Shown: positions 1 to 7,993 of the stretch, piece after piece
Numbering within the stretch: position 1 is the first letter of the stretch
How the letters are laid out: every line of letters starts with the position of its first letter
NCBI GenBank assembly: GCA_004366385.1
Contig: SIRU01000047.1
Span: 1-35,618, forward strand
From: Actinomycetota bacterium
GTDB taxonomy: Bacteria > Actinomycetota > Thermoleophilia > Gaiellales > Gaiellaceae
DNA: 35,618 bases
Direction of reading: 5' to 3'
Notes under the pieces: generated by a model
Seen by the model: the letters and a program-made list of their open reading frames with translations, nothing else
Told to the model about the DNA's origin: nothing
The model's database searches: none
Translations under genes and position numbers: made by a program

Positions 1-99
1 CGCCTCCACGCCTCGCTCGCGGACGGCTTCGGCCCGGCCGACGCCGTCCTCCCGGTCTACGTGCGCGCCCCCGACGCGGAGGCAAGGAGCACCGCGTGA
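1..99 (+). CDS. tsaB: TsaB C-terminus (partial), t6A tRNA modification
   Basis: This is the last 32 codons of a gene entering from the left edge, ending at TGA 97-99. The peptide contains PVYVRAPDAE, which matches the usual C-terminal P-x-Y-x-R-x-P-D-A signature of TsaB. TsaB is the catalytically inactive ASKHA-fold partner of TsaD in the complex that makes threonylcarbamoyl-adenosine at A37 of ANN-decoding tRNAs. The identification also rests on context: rimI starts within its stop codon (GTGA, 96-99) and tsaD follows, the standard bacterial tsaB-rimI-tsaD order. Only the tail is visible, so nothing can be said about the nucleotide-binding part. Confidence 0.8.
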   Translation, partial: RLHASLADGFGPADAVLPVYVRAPDAEARSTA

Positions 100-578
100 G
101 CATCGAGGTCCGCCGCCTCGACGTGCACGACCTCGACGGCGTCGAGACGATCGAGCGCGCGTCGTACCCGACCCCGTGGTCGCGCTCGATGTTCGTCGCT
201 GAGCTGCGGAAGCCGAGCGCGCTCGCGCTCGGCGCCTACGCGGACACCGAGGAGCTCGTGGCGTACGCGTTCGCATCGCGCTACGTCGACGCGTGGCACG
301 TCATGAACGTCGCCGTCGCTCCCGAGTTCCGCCGCCGCGGGATCGCGACCCTCCTCCTCGAGCGCCTCTTCGAGGTGACCGCGGGCGACCAGCGCCGCGG
401 CTACACGCTCGAGGTGCGCGTCTCGAACCACGACGCGATCCGGCTGTACGAGAAGCTCGGGTTCGAGGCGCGCGGGATCCGCCGCGGCTACTACACCGAC
501 AATCGTGAGGACGCCCTGATCATGTGGCGCGAGGCCGTCCCCGCCGACGCGGAGCGGGCCAGGTCCGAGGCGACGTGA
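96..578 (+). CDS. rimI: RimI-type N-alpha-acetyltransferase (GNAT)
   Basis: A 160-residue single-domain GNAT protein. RimI acetylates the N-terminal alanine of ribosomal protein S18 with acetyl-CoA; homologues can act on other N-termini. The acetyl-CoA pyrophosphate loop is visible as RRRGIATLLLERL at about residues 78-90. The late GNAT motif SNHDAIRLYEKLGF, typical of RimI, is near residues 110-123, followed by GIRRGYY. The GTG start at 96 overlaps the tsaB stop by four bases, implying translational coupling. The same GTGA overlap links it to tsaD downstream. The exact substrate is inferred from the family and operon position. Confidence 0.9.
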   Translation: MSIEVRRLDVHDLDGVETIERASYPTPWSRSMFVAELRKPSALALGAYADTEELVAYAFASRYVDAWHVMNVAVAPEFRRRGIATLLLERLFEVTAGDQRRGYTLEVRVSNHDAIRLYEKLGFEARGIRRGYYTDNREDALIMWREAVPADAERARSEAT

Positions 579-1537
579 TCCTCGCCCTCGAGACGTCCTG
601 TGACGAGACCGCTGCGGCGGTCCTCGACGGCGGGCGCGTGCTGTCCTCCGTGGTCTCCTCGCAGGCGGCGCTGCACGAGCGCTACGGCGGCGTCGTCCCG
701 GAGATCGCGTCCCGGCGTCACCTGGAGCTCGTCGGCCCGGTCGTGCGCGAGGCCCTCGAGGAGGCGGGGGTGCGGCTCGACGGCGTCGAGCGCGTCGCCG
801 TCACGCAAGGCCCGGGGCTCGTCGGCGCGCTGCTCGTGGGGCTCTCGGCGGCGAAGGCGATCGCGTGGGCGGCACGGCTCCCGCTCGTCCCGGTCGACCA
901 CCTGGAGGGTCATGTCGCGTCGCTCTACGTCGAGCCGGACCCGCTCGAGCCGCCGTTCCTCTGCCTGCTCGCGAGCGGCGGCCACACGCTGCTCCTCGCC
1001 GTCCGTGAGCGCGGCAGCAGCGAGCGCCTCGGGACGACGCTCGACGACGCGGCCGGGGAGGCGTTCGACAAGGGCGCGCGCCTGCTCGGGCTCGGGTATC
1101 CCGGCGGCGCCGAGATCGACCGTCTCGCGCAGGAGGGCGATCCTCGGGCGTTCGCGTTCCCGGTCGCGCGCGTCCCCGGCCTCGACTTCTCGTTCTCGGG
1201 GCTCAAGACCGCGCTGCTCTACGCCGTGCGCGACCTCGGCGAGGAGGAGACGGCGCGGCGACGGGCGGACCTCGCGGCCTCGTACCAGGACGCGATCGTG
1301 CGCGCGCTCGCCGGCCGCGCCCGCGAGGCGGCCGAGCGGACGGGCCTCGAGACGATCGCGGTCGTCGGCGGCGTCGCCGCGAACTCAGCCCTCCGGGCCG
1401 CGCTGCCGGACGCGCGCTTCGCGCCGCTGTCGCTCTGCACGGACAATGCGGCGATGATCGCGTCCGCCGCGCGCTTCACCCCCGCGGTCCCCTGTCCCGG
1501 CTACCTCTCGCTCGATGCGTACGCCTCGCTCTCGTAG
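575..1537 (+). CDS. tsaD: TsaD, tRNA N6-adenosine threonylcarbamoyltransferase
   Basis: Transfers the threonylcarbamoyl group from TC-AMP to A37 of tRNA, working with TsaB and TsaE in the cytoplasm. I start it at GTG 575, which overlaps the rimI stop (GTGA) and follows a GAGG sequence. This gives 320 residues, close to the family norm, beginning MILALETSCDETAAAV. An in-frame upstream start at 524 would add a low-complexity arginine-rich leader lying inside rimI. Visible motifs are the metal-binding HLEGH, the nucleotide loop LLASGGHT, YPGGAEIDRL, DFSFSGLKTAL, VVGGVAANSALR and CTDNAAMIA. Nothing catalytic appears to be missing. Confidence 0.95.
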   Translation: MILALETSCDETAAAVLDGGRVLSSVVSSQAALHERYGGVVPEIASRRHLELVGPVVREALEEAGVRLDGVERVAVTQGPGLVGALLVGLSAAKAIAWAARLPLVPVDHLEGHVASLYVEPDPLEPPFLCLLASGGHTLLLAVRERGSSERLGTTLDDAAGEAFDKGARLLGLGYPGGAEIDRLAQEGDPRAFAFPVARVPGLDFSFSGLKTALLYAVRDLGEEETARRRADLAASYQDAIVRALAGRAREAAERTGLETIAVVGGVAANSALRAALPDARFAPLSLCTDNAAMIASAARFTPAVPCPGYLSLDAYASLS

Positions 1538-4019
1538 CCGCCTCGCCGGTGTCGCCGCCGCGCTCGCGGTGGCGCTGGGGGCCGCCGGCGCCCACGCGCA
1601 GGACACGCCGCAGCCGTCGATCGACGAGGCCGGCTGGCAGGGCGTCCTCGGCACCCGCGGAGCCGTCTCGACCGGGCAGCGTTACGTCGTCCTCCTCGAC
1701 GAGCCGTCGCTCGCCGCGCGGGTGACGGCGGCCGGCGGGAGGGCGACCGAGGCGCAGATGCGCACGTGGACGGGCACCGCGCTCCGCGTCCAGGAGCAGT
1801 TCCTCGCGCGGATGACGGCCGCGGGCGCGCGGGTCGCGCCCGACTACCGCTACGTGCGCGTCCTCAACGGGTTCTCCTCGCGCCTCGACCCGACCTCGCT
1901 CGCGCTGCTCGAGTCCGATCGCGAGGTGGTCGGCGTGTACCCCGTTCGCGTCGCGTACCCGGCGCAGGCGGCGGGCTCCGCCACGATCACGCCGTCGCTG
2001 CTCACGGGGCTCGACGTCCCCGGGCTGGACGGGACGGGCGTGACGGTCGCCCTTCTCGACACCGGCGTCGACCCGTCGCACCCGTACCTGCGGGGGAGCG
2101 TCGTCGACGGCATCGACCTGCTCGAGCCGGGGAGCGGCGCCGTCGCGCAGCCGCATCCGACGATCCCCGGTCGCCTGGAGCGGCACGCGACCGAGCTCGC
2201 CGGGGTCGTCGCCGGGTCGGAGGGCCCCGGCGGCCTGCACGGCGTGGCGCCGGGCGCGACGATCCTTCCCATCCGCGTCGCCGGCTGGCAGGCCGACGCC
2301 GAGCGCGGGTACACGGTCTACTCGAGGACGGATCAGGTCATCGCCGGGCTCGAGACCGCGGTCGACCCGAACGGCGACGGCGACACGATGGACGCAGCGC
2401 GCGTCGCCCTCGTCGGCGTGGTCGAGCCGTACGCCTCGTTCCCGGACGGCCCGCTCGCCCGCGCCGTCGCGGGCGCGACCGCACTCGACACGCTCGTCGT
2501 CGCGCCGGCGGGGAACGACGGGAGGATCGGGCCGACCTTCGGCTCGATCGGCGGGCCGGGCGGGGCGCCCGCCGCGCTCACGGTCGCGGCCGCCGACGGC
2601 CGCCCCGACGCGCCGACCGTCCGCGTGCACGTTCGGGCCGGGCTGCGCGTCCTCTTCGAGGGCCGGCTGCCGCTCGGCGGCGCGCCGACGCGGACGGTGA
2701 CGGCCGGCGTCGTGCCCGTCACGCGAGGCGCGGCCCGGAAGGGGACTGCGGGGCTGTTCGACCAGAGCGGGCTGAGCCGCGTCGCCGGGCGGGCGCCGCT
2801 CCTGCCGCGCGGTGTCCTCTCGGACGAGACGGTCGAGGAGGCGACGGTCGCCGGGGCGGTCGCCGTGCTCGTGGACGGGCGGCTCCCGGCGGGGGCCTTC
2901 TCGCTGGACGTGCCCGAGGGCGTCCCCGTGGTGGGCCTTCCCACTGCGCTCGTGAAGGAGATCCGCGCCATGCTCCAGGCCGGCGTGCCGGTGACGGCCT
3001 CCGTGGGTGTCGTCGACGTGGACGAGAACGAGGCCGGCAGCCTCGTGGCCGCGTTCTCCTCGCGCGGGCTCGCGTTCGGCGGCGGCCTGAAGCCCGATCT
3101 CGTGGCGGCCGGCGTCGCCGTCCCCACCTCGGAGCCCGGACGGGGACAGGACGGCGATCCGCGGTACGGGACGGTCAGCGGCACGAGCGTCGCCGCCGCC
3201 GTGGTCGCGGGCGCTGCCGCCGTGCTCGCGCAGGGCCGGCCGCAGGCCGGGGCGGTGGACCTCGCGGCGCTCCTCGTCGGCTCTGCCCAGCGGCGCGACC
3301 TCGACGCGACCGCGTCCGGTGCGGGGCTCGTCGATCTCCGGGGCGCCGTTCAGCAGGAGATCGTCGTCGACCCGCCGAGCATCTCCTTCGGCCCGGCGCG
3401 GGGACCCGACCTGGAGCAGACGATCCGCGTCCGGAACGTCTCCACGAGACCGGTCGCGGTCACGATCCAGACCGTCGCGCTCGCTCCCAGGGGCGTCGAG
3501 CTGACGGTCGACCCGACCGATCTCGAGCTACGCCCCGGGCAGCGCGCGACGGTCGCCGTCGTCGCCGAGACGGGCTCGCTCTCGGAGCGCGCAGGCGTCG
3601 CCACGGGCGAGCTCGCGCTGATCGTCGCCGACTCGACGACCGTGCACGTCCCGTGGGCGGTGGCGGTCCCGGCGCCGGTCGACGCGCTCACGCGCGTCCG
3701 GCTCGCGGTGCCCAAGGGGCGCGTCTCCGACCAGACGCCAGCCGTGCTCAGCCTGACCGCCGGCGCCGTGACCACGGACCCCGGCCTGGCGATCCGGCCG
3801 CTCGAGTCGCTCGAGGTGAGGCTCGTCCGCGGGGGCGAGCTCCTGGGCGTGCTCGCACGCCGCCGCGAGCTCCTGCCCGGCCGCTACGCGTTCGCGCTGA
3901 CGGGCCGGGGCCCCGGCGGAGAGCGGCTGCCGCGCGGCGCCTACGTCGTCCGGCTCCTCGCGCGCATGGGCGAGGGCTTCGGACGTCAGGTCGAGAGCGT
4001 CGAGTACGTGGTGCGTTAG
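1515..4019 (+). CDS. Secreted subtilisin-like serine protease (S8) with I9 prodomain
   Basis: An 834-residue secreted peptidase. An arginine-rich N-terminus and hydrophobic stretch ending AGAHAQ (about residue 29) form a signal peptide. Residues 55-145 resemble the inhibitor I9 propeptide (RYVVLLDEP ... VRVLNGFSSRL). The S8 catalytic residues are D182 (VALLDTGVD), H224 (ERHATELAG), oxyanion N334 (APAGNDG) and S558 (VSGTSVAAA). An insert between N and S (about 370-500) resembles a PA-like domain, and the rest looks like beta-sandwich. The His motif reads RHATE instead of the usual HGTH, so activity is likely but unproven. The ATG at 1515 lies 23 bases inside the end of tsaD. Substrate unknown. 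Confidence 0.85.
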   Translation: MRTPRSRSRLAGVAAALAVALGAAGAHAQDTPQPSIDEAGWQGVLGTRGAVSTGQRYVVLLDEPSLAARVTAAGGRATEAQMRTWTGTALRVQEQFLARMTAAGARVAPDYRYVRVLNGFSSRLDPTSLALLESDREVVGVYPVRVAYPAQAAGSATITPSLLTGLDVPGLDGTGVTVALLDTGVDPSHPYLRGSVVDGIDLLEPGSGAVAQPHPTIPGRLERHATELAGVVAGSEGPGGLHGVAPGATILPIRVAGWQADAERGYTVYSRTDQVIAGLETAVDPNGDGDTMDAARVALVGVVEPYASFPDGPLARAVAGATALDTLVVAPAGNDGRIGPTFGSIGGPGGAPAALTVAAADGRPDAPTVRVHVRAGLRVLFEGRLPLGGAPTRTVTAGVVPVTRGAARKGTAGLFDQSGLSRVAGRAPLLPRGVLSDETVEEATVAGAVAVLVDGRLPAGAFSLDVPEGVPVVGLPTALVKEIRAMLQAGVPVTASVGVVDVDENEAGSLVAAFSSRGLAFGGGLKPDLVAAGVAVPTSEPGRGQDGDPRYGTVSGTSVAAAVVAGAAAVLAQGRPQAGAVDLAALLVGSAQRRDLDATASGAGLVDLRGAVQQEIVVDPPSISFGPARGPDLEQTIRVRNVSTRPVAVTIQTVALAPRGVELTVDPTDLELRPGQRATVAVVAETGSLSERAGVATGELALIVADSTTVHVPWAVAVPAPVDALTRVRLAVPKGRVSDQTPAVLSLTAGAVTTDPGLAIRPLESLEVRLVRGGELLGVLARRRELLPGRYAFALTGRGPGGERLPRGAYVVRLLARMGEGFGRQVESVEYVVR

Positions 4020-4043
4020 TCGTAGCGACGCCCGGGACGGGCA

Positions 4044-4049
4044 TATACT
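4044..4049 (+). promoter_or_regulatory. Probable -10 element of gdhA
   Basis: TATACT lies in the 62-base gap between the subtilase stop and gdhA, 32 bases before the ATG. This leaves room for a short leader with the AGGAGG site. I see no good -35 hexamer upstream. The same TATACT hexamer occurs in the two PadR promoters at 24347 and 25101. Confidence 0.45.
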
Positions 4050-4081
4050 CGGCGCCGTCGGGCGACCAGGAGGCGCAGTCG

Positions 4082-5353
4082 ATGAGCACAGCCGAGGTGG
4101 GCTCCCATCTCCGCGAGAACCCGTTCGAGCTCGCGAAGTCCCAGCTCCGGAGGGTCGGCGAGGTCTTCGCCCTCGACCCCAACCTGATCCGGGTCCTCTC
4201 CCAGTGCAAGAAGGCCGTCGAGGTCTCGATCCCCGTGCAGATGGACGACGGGTCGATCGAGGTCTTCCTCGGCTACCGCGTGACGCACAACATCGCGCGC
4301 GGGCCGTCCAAGGGCGGGATCCGCTACCACCCCGCGGTCACCCGCGACGAGGTCAAGGCGCTCGCGATGTGGATGACGTGGAAGTGCGCGCTCATGGGGC
4401 TGCCGTTCGGCGGCGCGAAGGGCGGCGTCGTCTGCAACCCGAAGACGCTCTCTCCGAAGGAGCTCGAGCGGATGACGCGCCGCTACACGAGCGAGATCAT
4501 CAACGACATCGGGCCCGAGCGGGACATCCCGGCCCCCGACGTCGGGACCGACGGCCGCGTCATGGCCTGGATCTTCGACACGTACTCCATGAACAAGGGG
4601 CACTCCGTGCTCGGCGTCGTCACCGGCAAGCCGCTGTCGGTCGGCGGGTCGCTCGGGCGGGAGGAGGCGACCGCGCGCGGGGCGCTCTACTGCATCCAGG
4701 CGCTCGCCGTGAAGCAGGGCATGCGGACGTCCGAGTACTCGGTCGCGATCCAGGGGTTCGGGAACGTCGGCGCTCACCTCGCGCGGCTCCTGCACCTCGA
4801 GGGCGCGAAGGTCGTCGCGGTCTCCGACTCGCGCGGAGGCGCCCACAACCCGGACGGGATCGACGTCCCCGCCGCGCTCGCGCACAAGCAGGAGCGGGGG
4901 ACGCTCGCCGGTCTCGCGAACGCCGAGCCGGTCACGAACGAGGAGCTGCTCGAGCTCGAGTGCGACATCCTCGCGCCGTGCGCGCTCGAGCAGGTGATCA
5001 CCGAGGAGAACGCGGACCGGATCAAGGCGCGCGTGATCTGCGAGGGCGCGAACGGGCCGGTGACGCCCACCGCGGACGCGATCCTCGAGGAGAAAGGCGT
5101 GCTCGTGCTCCCGGACGTGCTCGCGAACGCGGGCGGCGTCGTGGTCTCCTACTTCGAGTGGGTGCAGGGCCTCCAGGAGTACTTCTGGCGCGAGGACGAG
5201 GTGAACGCGAAGCTCCACGACATCGTCGCGCGCGCGTTCGAGGAGGCCTGGCAGACCCGCGACCGCTTCGAGACGAGCCTGCGCCTGGCGTCGTACGGGC
5301 TCGCCGTGCAGCGGGTCGCGGAGGCGACGACGACCCGAGGCCTCTATCCCTAG
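4082..5353 (+). CDS. gdhA: Glutamate dehydrogenase (Glu/Leu/Phe/Val dehydrogenase family)
   Basis: A 423-residue NAD(P)-dependent dehydrogenase that interconverts glutamate and 2-oxoglutarate plus ammonia. The start at ATG 4082 is set by a perfect AGGAGG at 4068-4073. The substrate domain has the three conserved lysines: K77 (GPSKGGIRYHP), K101 (WMTWKCAL) and K113 (PFGGAKGG, the catalytic lysine). The strictly conserved DIPAPDVGTDGRVMAWI follows. The Rossmann loop is GFGNVG (residues 225-230), and ANAGGVVVSYFEWVQ closes the active site. It belongs to the small hexameric class also found in archaea and thermophiles. Cofactor preference is not assigned. It is followed by the redox pair glutaredoxin-rex. 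Confidence 0.93.
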   Translation: MSTAEVGSHLRENPFELAKSQLRRVGEVFALDPNLIRVLSQCKKAVEVSIPVQMDDGSIEVFLGYRVTHNIARGPSKGGIRYHPAVTRDEVKALAMWMTWKCALMGLPFGGAKGGVVCNPKTLSPKELERMTRRYTSEIINDIGPERDIPAPDVGTDGRVMAWIFDTYSMNKGHSVLGVVTGKPLSVGGSLGREEATARGALYCIQALAVKQGMRTSEYSVAIQGFGNVGAHLARLLHLEGAKVVAVSDSRGGAHNPDGIDVPAALAHKQERGTLAGLANAEPVTNEELLELECDILAPCALEQVITEENADRIKARVICEGANGPVTPTADAILEEKGVLVLPDVLANAGGVVVSYFEWVQGLQEYFWREDEVNAKLHDIVARAFEEAWQTRDRFETSLRLASYGLAVQRVAEATTTRGLYP

Positions 5354-5585
5354 ACGCGTCGTCGTCTACACGGGCGCGGGCTGCGGGCTGTGCGCGCCGG
5401 CGCTCGAGGTCGTGCGGGGGGTGCAGCAGGAGGTCTGGTTCTCGCTCGAGGTCGTCGACATCGGCGGCGACCCGAAGCTGGAGGCGCGGTACCGGGTGCA
5501 CCTTCCCGTCGTCGAGATCGACGGCGAGCGCGCGTTCACGCACTTCGTGGACGAGGACGCTCTGCGCGCGCGCCTCAGCGGCTGA
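5346..5585 (+). CDS. Glutaredoxin-like protein (DUF836 type), no canonical start
   Basis: A frame ending at TGA 5583-5585 encodes RRVVVYTGAGCGLCAPALEV followed by a thioredoxin fold with HLPVVEIDGER, where P is the cis-proline. The redox motif is CGLC (codons 5382-5393). This matches the small DUF836/glutaredoxin-like family, one of which sits directly upstream of rex in Streptomyces, so the order supports a real gene. There is no ATG, GTG or TTG in frame before the CxxC motif. Reading back into gdhA, the only near-start codon in the right place is ATC 5346, eight bases before the end of gdhA, giving 79 residues. Rare initiation, reinitiation after gdhA, or a sequence error are all possible; the listed start is provisional. 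Confidence 0.7.
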   Translation: MPRRVVVYTGAGCGLCAPALEVVRGVQQEVWFSLEVVDIGGDPKLEARYRVHLPVVEIDGERAFTHFVDEDALRARLSG

Positions 5586-5624
5586 CGGTTCCCTCGTCGG
5601 CAGGCTCCGGGCCGCTGGTAAGAA

Positions 5625-5643
5625 TCGTGACACTTCGTCACGA
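5625..5643. promoter_or_regulatory. Palindromic Rex-like operator upstream of rex
   Basis: A perfect inverted repeat with 7-base arms TCGTGAC and GTCACGA around a 5-base spacer, 20 bases before the rex start. It resembles the Rex operator consensus TTGTGA-N6-TCACAA, with C for T in each arm and one extra spacer base. An overlapping palindrome, ACTTCGT-C-ACGAAGT, spans 5632-5646. A weak -10 (AAGAAT, 5620-5625) abuts it, so a bound protein would block transcription. Autoregulation of rex by NADH/NAD+ ratio is known in actinobacteria; here it is inferred. Confidence 0.65.
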
Positions 5644-5663
5644 AGTCCGAGGAAAGGGAGCGA

Positions 5664-6284
5664 GTGGCAGAGCGTCTGACGGTTGGAGTCGCCGCTCGCC
5701 TGAGCCGGTACCTCCAGGTGCTGACCCAGGCGCGGAAGATGGGGAAGGATCGGATCTCGTCGCAGGAGATCGCGGAGTACACGAACATCAACGCGACGCA
5801 GATCCGCCGGGACCTCTCGAACTTCGGGAAGTTCGGCAAGCGCGGCGTCGGGTACCGGACGGACGCGCTGCTCGAGGAGATCCGGCAGATCTTGCGCACC
5901 CAGGGGCAGCACAACGTCGCGCTGGCCGGCGCCGGACGGCTCGGCGGCGCGATCGCAGGCTCGCCGATCTTCGACGAGCACGGCATCACGATCGCGGCCA
6001 TCTTCGACAACGACCCCGACAAGATCGGGACGCGCATCGGCGACCTCACCGTCGACGCCATCGACCGCGCGACCGAGATCTGCCGCGACCGCAACATCAT
6101 CGTGGGCGTGATCGCGGTGCCCGCGGAGACTGCACAGGACGCCGCCGACGCACTCGTCGCCGCGGGCGTCAAGATCATCTTCAACTACTCCGAGGCGCTC
6201 CTCGACGTCCCGGCCGACGTCAACGTGCACACGTCGAACCCTGCGGTGGACGTGCTGTACGCGCTGTACTTCCACCTCACCTGA
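5664..6284 (+). CDS. rex: Redox-sensing transcriptional repressor Rex
   Basis: A 206-residue cytoplasmic repressor that senses the NADH/NAD+ ratio; NADH binding releases it from DNA. The N-terminal winged helix (about 1-80) contains RISSQEIAEYTNINATQIRRD and LSNFGKFGKRGVGY, hallmarks of Rex. The Rossmann domain has the glycine-rich GAGRLG at 89-94 and continues through IFDNDPDKIG to the end. The C-terminal NPAVDVLYALYFHL matches the family's domain-swapped helix. The GTG at 5664 is preceded by GGAAAGGGAG. Upstream are the glutaredoxin-like gene and a palindromic operator; likely targets are respiratory and fermentative genes elsewhere. Confidence 0.95.
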   Translation: MAERLTVGVAARLSRYLQVLTQARKMGKDRISSQEIAEYTNINATQIRRDLSNFGKFGKRGVGYRTDALLEEIRQILRTQGQHNVALAGAGRLGGAIAGSPIFDEHGITIAAIFDNDPDKIGTRIGDLTVDAIDRATEICRDRNIIVGVIAVPAETAQDAADALVAAGVKIIFNYSEALLDVPADVNVHTSNPAVDVLYALYFHLT

Positions 6285-6293
6285 GGCGGCTGA

Positions 6294-6332
6294 CCGAGAG
6301 CGGCACGGCGCCCCGCGGTTGTGCCGGCTCGG
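6294..6332 (+). terminator. Hairpin after rex
   Basis: Ten bases after the rex stop, CCGAG (6294-6298) pairs with CTCGG (6328-6332), and CGGCAC (6301-6306) pairs with GTGCCG (6321-6326), separated by a small internal loop. The loop is 14 bases. There is no T-run, as is usual in high-GC actinobacteria, so termination is inferred from position and stem strength. Confidence 0.5.
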
Positions 6333-6739
6333 CTCGGCCTTGGGCGAGACGGCTGGTGCGCGCGCGGCTCACAGGCTCGCGTCGCGTCTCCTCGCCTCGG
6401 GCGCCGGCTCGTCGGACGTCGGCTCGGGTCGTCTCGTCTGCCGGGGGCGGCTGGCGACGCGCAGCGGTGGAACGATCGGCACGCACCTTTCACACTCCCG
6501 TGCACCACGCGTTCGCACTTCGGCGATACGCTGGCAGCGGGTGGAGGGTGGTCGAACACCCCACCCAGGGCGGGGTGAGTTGAGGGGGGGCGGCTGAAGT
6601 CCGCGGCGGCGGCGACTCGCAGCAGCGGGCGGGCTGCTGCCCCGACGGCGGTGCCGAAGGCCGACGCACGCGGCGGACCGGCCGGGCAGTGTGCGGCTCG
6701 GCCCGCCCTGATGTGCTCTCGACCCGCGAGGATGCAGGC
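6333..6739. other. Long non-coding stretch with a promoter and G-rich leader before the glycosyltransferase
   Basis: No convincing gene lies here; open frames on both strands are low-complexity arginine/proline shadows. From about 6505 it holds CCACGCGTTCGC (6505-6516), a -10 candidate TACGCT (6527-6532), and a stacked hairpin. In the hairpin GGGTG (6539-6543) and GGGTG (6546-6550) pair with CACCC (6557-6561) and CACCC (6562-6566). The G-tract GGGGTGAGTTGAGGGGGGG (6572-6590) follows. The same order recurs before hppA at 9811-9880. If TACGCT is used, the leader is about 200 bases. A closer weak -10 (GAGGAT, 6728-6733) lies six bases before the GTG and could give a leaderless transcript. Confidence 0.45.
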
Positions 6740-7987
6740 GTGCGCATCCTCCTCTGGCACGGCTACCTCCTCGGCGGCACCGGCTCCAACGTGTACACGC
6801 GCCAGCTCGCGCGCGAGTGGTCGCGCGCCGGGCACGACGTGACCGTGCTCTGCCAGGAGCCGCACCCGGAGCCCCACGACATCGGCGGCGCCGAGGTCGT
6901 GCGGCCGGACGTCGGCGGGCTGCTCCCGGTCTTCGTGCTCGACCGCTACGAGGGCTACGAGGTGAAGCTCCTCCAGGACTGCACGCGCGCCGAGCTCGAT
7001 GCGTGGGTCGAGGCGAACGCGCGCGAGGTCCGCTCGCGGCTCCCCGCGGACGTCGTCCTCTGCAACCACGTCCTCCTCGGCGGCGCCGTCGGAGCTGCCA
7101 CCGGCGCGCCGTACTCGGTGAAGGCGCATGGCTCCGAGCTCGAGTACTCGATGCGCGGGCGGCCCGCACTCGAGGCCTGGGGCGCCGAGGTGCTCGCCGG
7201 CGCGCGCGCGACGTTCGTCGGCTCCGCGCACATACGCGAGGTGCTGGAGGAGGTCTGCGGGCACGTCGAGCGCGTGCACGAGGTGCCGCCGGGTGTCGAC
7301 GTGGAGGAGTGGCGCCCGCGCCCGCGCGAGGAGGCGCTCGCCGGGCTCCTCGCCGAGAGCCGCCGCGACCCGCCGAACCCCGGGAACGCGAACGAGCGGC
7401 TCCCGGACGAGGGGAACGCGGACCGGCTCGCCGCGTTCCTCGCCGAGGACGAACCGACCGTCGTCTACTTCGGGAAGCTCCTCCACAACAAGGGCGTGCA
7501 CGTGCTGCTCGACGCGCTCGCAGGCATCGACGCGCGAGCGGTCATCGTCGGCTTCGGCGACTACCGGAAGGAGCTCGAGGCGAGCGCCGACCCCGGTCGC
7601 ACGCTCTTCACCGGCCCGCTCGAGCACCGTCATCTCGTCCACCTGCTGGCGCTCGCGGGCTCCTGCGTCGTGCCCTCGATCTTCCCCGAGGCGTTCGGGA
7701 TGGTGGCGGCCGAGGCCGCCGCCGCCGGCTGCCCACCACTCGTCGCGCGCCACTCGGGGCTCGCCGAGGTGGCCGAGGGGCTCGAGGCCGAGTATCCACC
7801 CGCTGCCCGCCACCTCGCCTCGTTCGAGACGGGCGACGCCGACGACCTCCGCGAGAAGCTGCGCGCGCTCCTCGAGCTCGACCCCGCGACGCGCGCAGAG
7901 GTATCCGCCGCCGCGCGCCGCGCGGCCGTCGAGCGCTGGAGCTGGGCGAGCGTCGCGCAGAGGCTGCTCGGCGCCTCCATACAATGA
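6740..7987 (+). CDS. Glycosyltransferase family 4 (GT-B fold)
   Basis: A 415-residue retaining glycosyltransferase, cytoplasmic or peripheral, using a nucleotide-sugar donor. GTG 6740 gives MRILLWHGYLLGGTGSNVYTR, the usual N-terminal beta strand and glycine loop; the in-frame start at 6689 only adds an unrelated leader. The C-terminal donor domain begins with VVYFGKLLHNKGVHVLLDAL and carries the GT4 E-x7-E motif in PEAFGMVAAEAAAAG. A hydrophilic insert near residues 210-230 (PPNPGNANERLPDEGNADR) separates the two Rossmann domains. The acceptor is unknown. A YbdK-type ligase follows nine bases later, but nothing links the two reactions. Confidence 0.85.
   Translation: MRILLWHGYLLGGTGSNVYTRQLAREWSRAGHDVTVLCQEPHPEPHDIGGAEVVRPDVGGLLPVFVLDRYEGYEVKLLQDCTRAELDAWVEANAREVRSRLPADVVLCNHVLLGGAVGAATGAPYSVKAHGSELEYSMRGRPALEAWGAEVLAGARATFVGSAHIREVLEEVCGHVERVHEVPPGVDVEEWRPRPREEALAGLLAESRRDPPNPGNANERLPDEGNADRLAAFLAEDEPTVVYFGKLLHNKGVHVLLDALAGIDARAVIVGFGDYRKELEASADPGRTLFTGPLEHRHLVHLLALAGSCVVPSIFPEAFGMVAAEAAAAGCPPLVARHSGLAEVAEGLEAEYPPAARHLASFETGDADDLREKLRALLELDPATRAEVSAAARRAAVERWSWASVAQRLLGASIQ
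7980..7985 (+). promoter_or_regulatory. -10 element, leaderless promoter of the carboxylate-amine ligase
   Basis: TACAAT overlaps the glycosyltransferase stop codon and ends eight bases before ATG 7994. Transcription would begin at or next to the start codon. No Shine-Dalgarno sequence lies in the eight-base gap, consistent with a leaderless mRNA. Confidence 0.5.
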
Positions 7988-7993
7988 CCCGCC

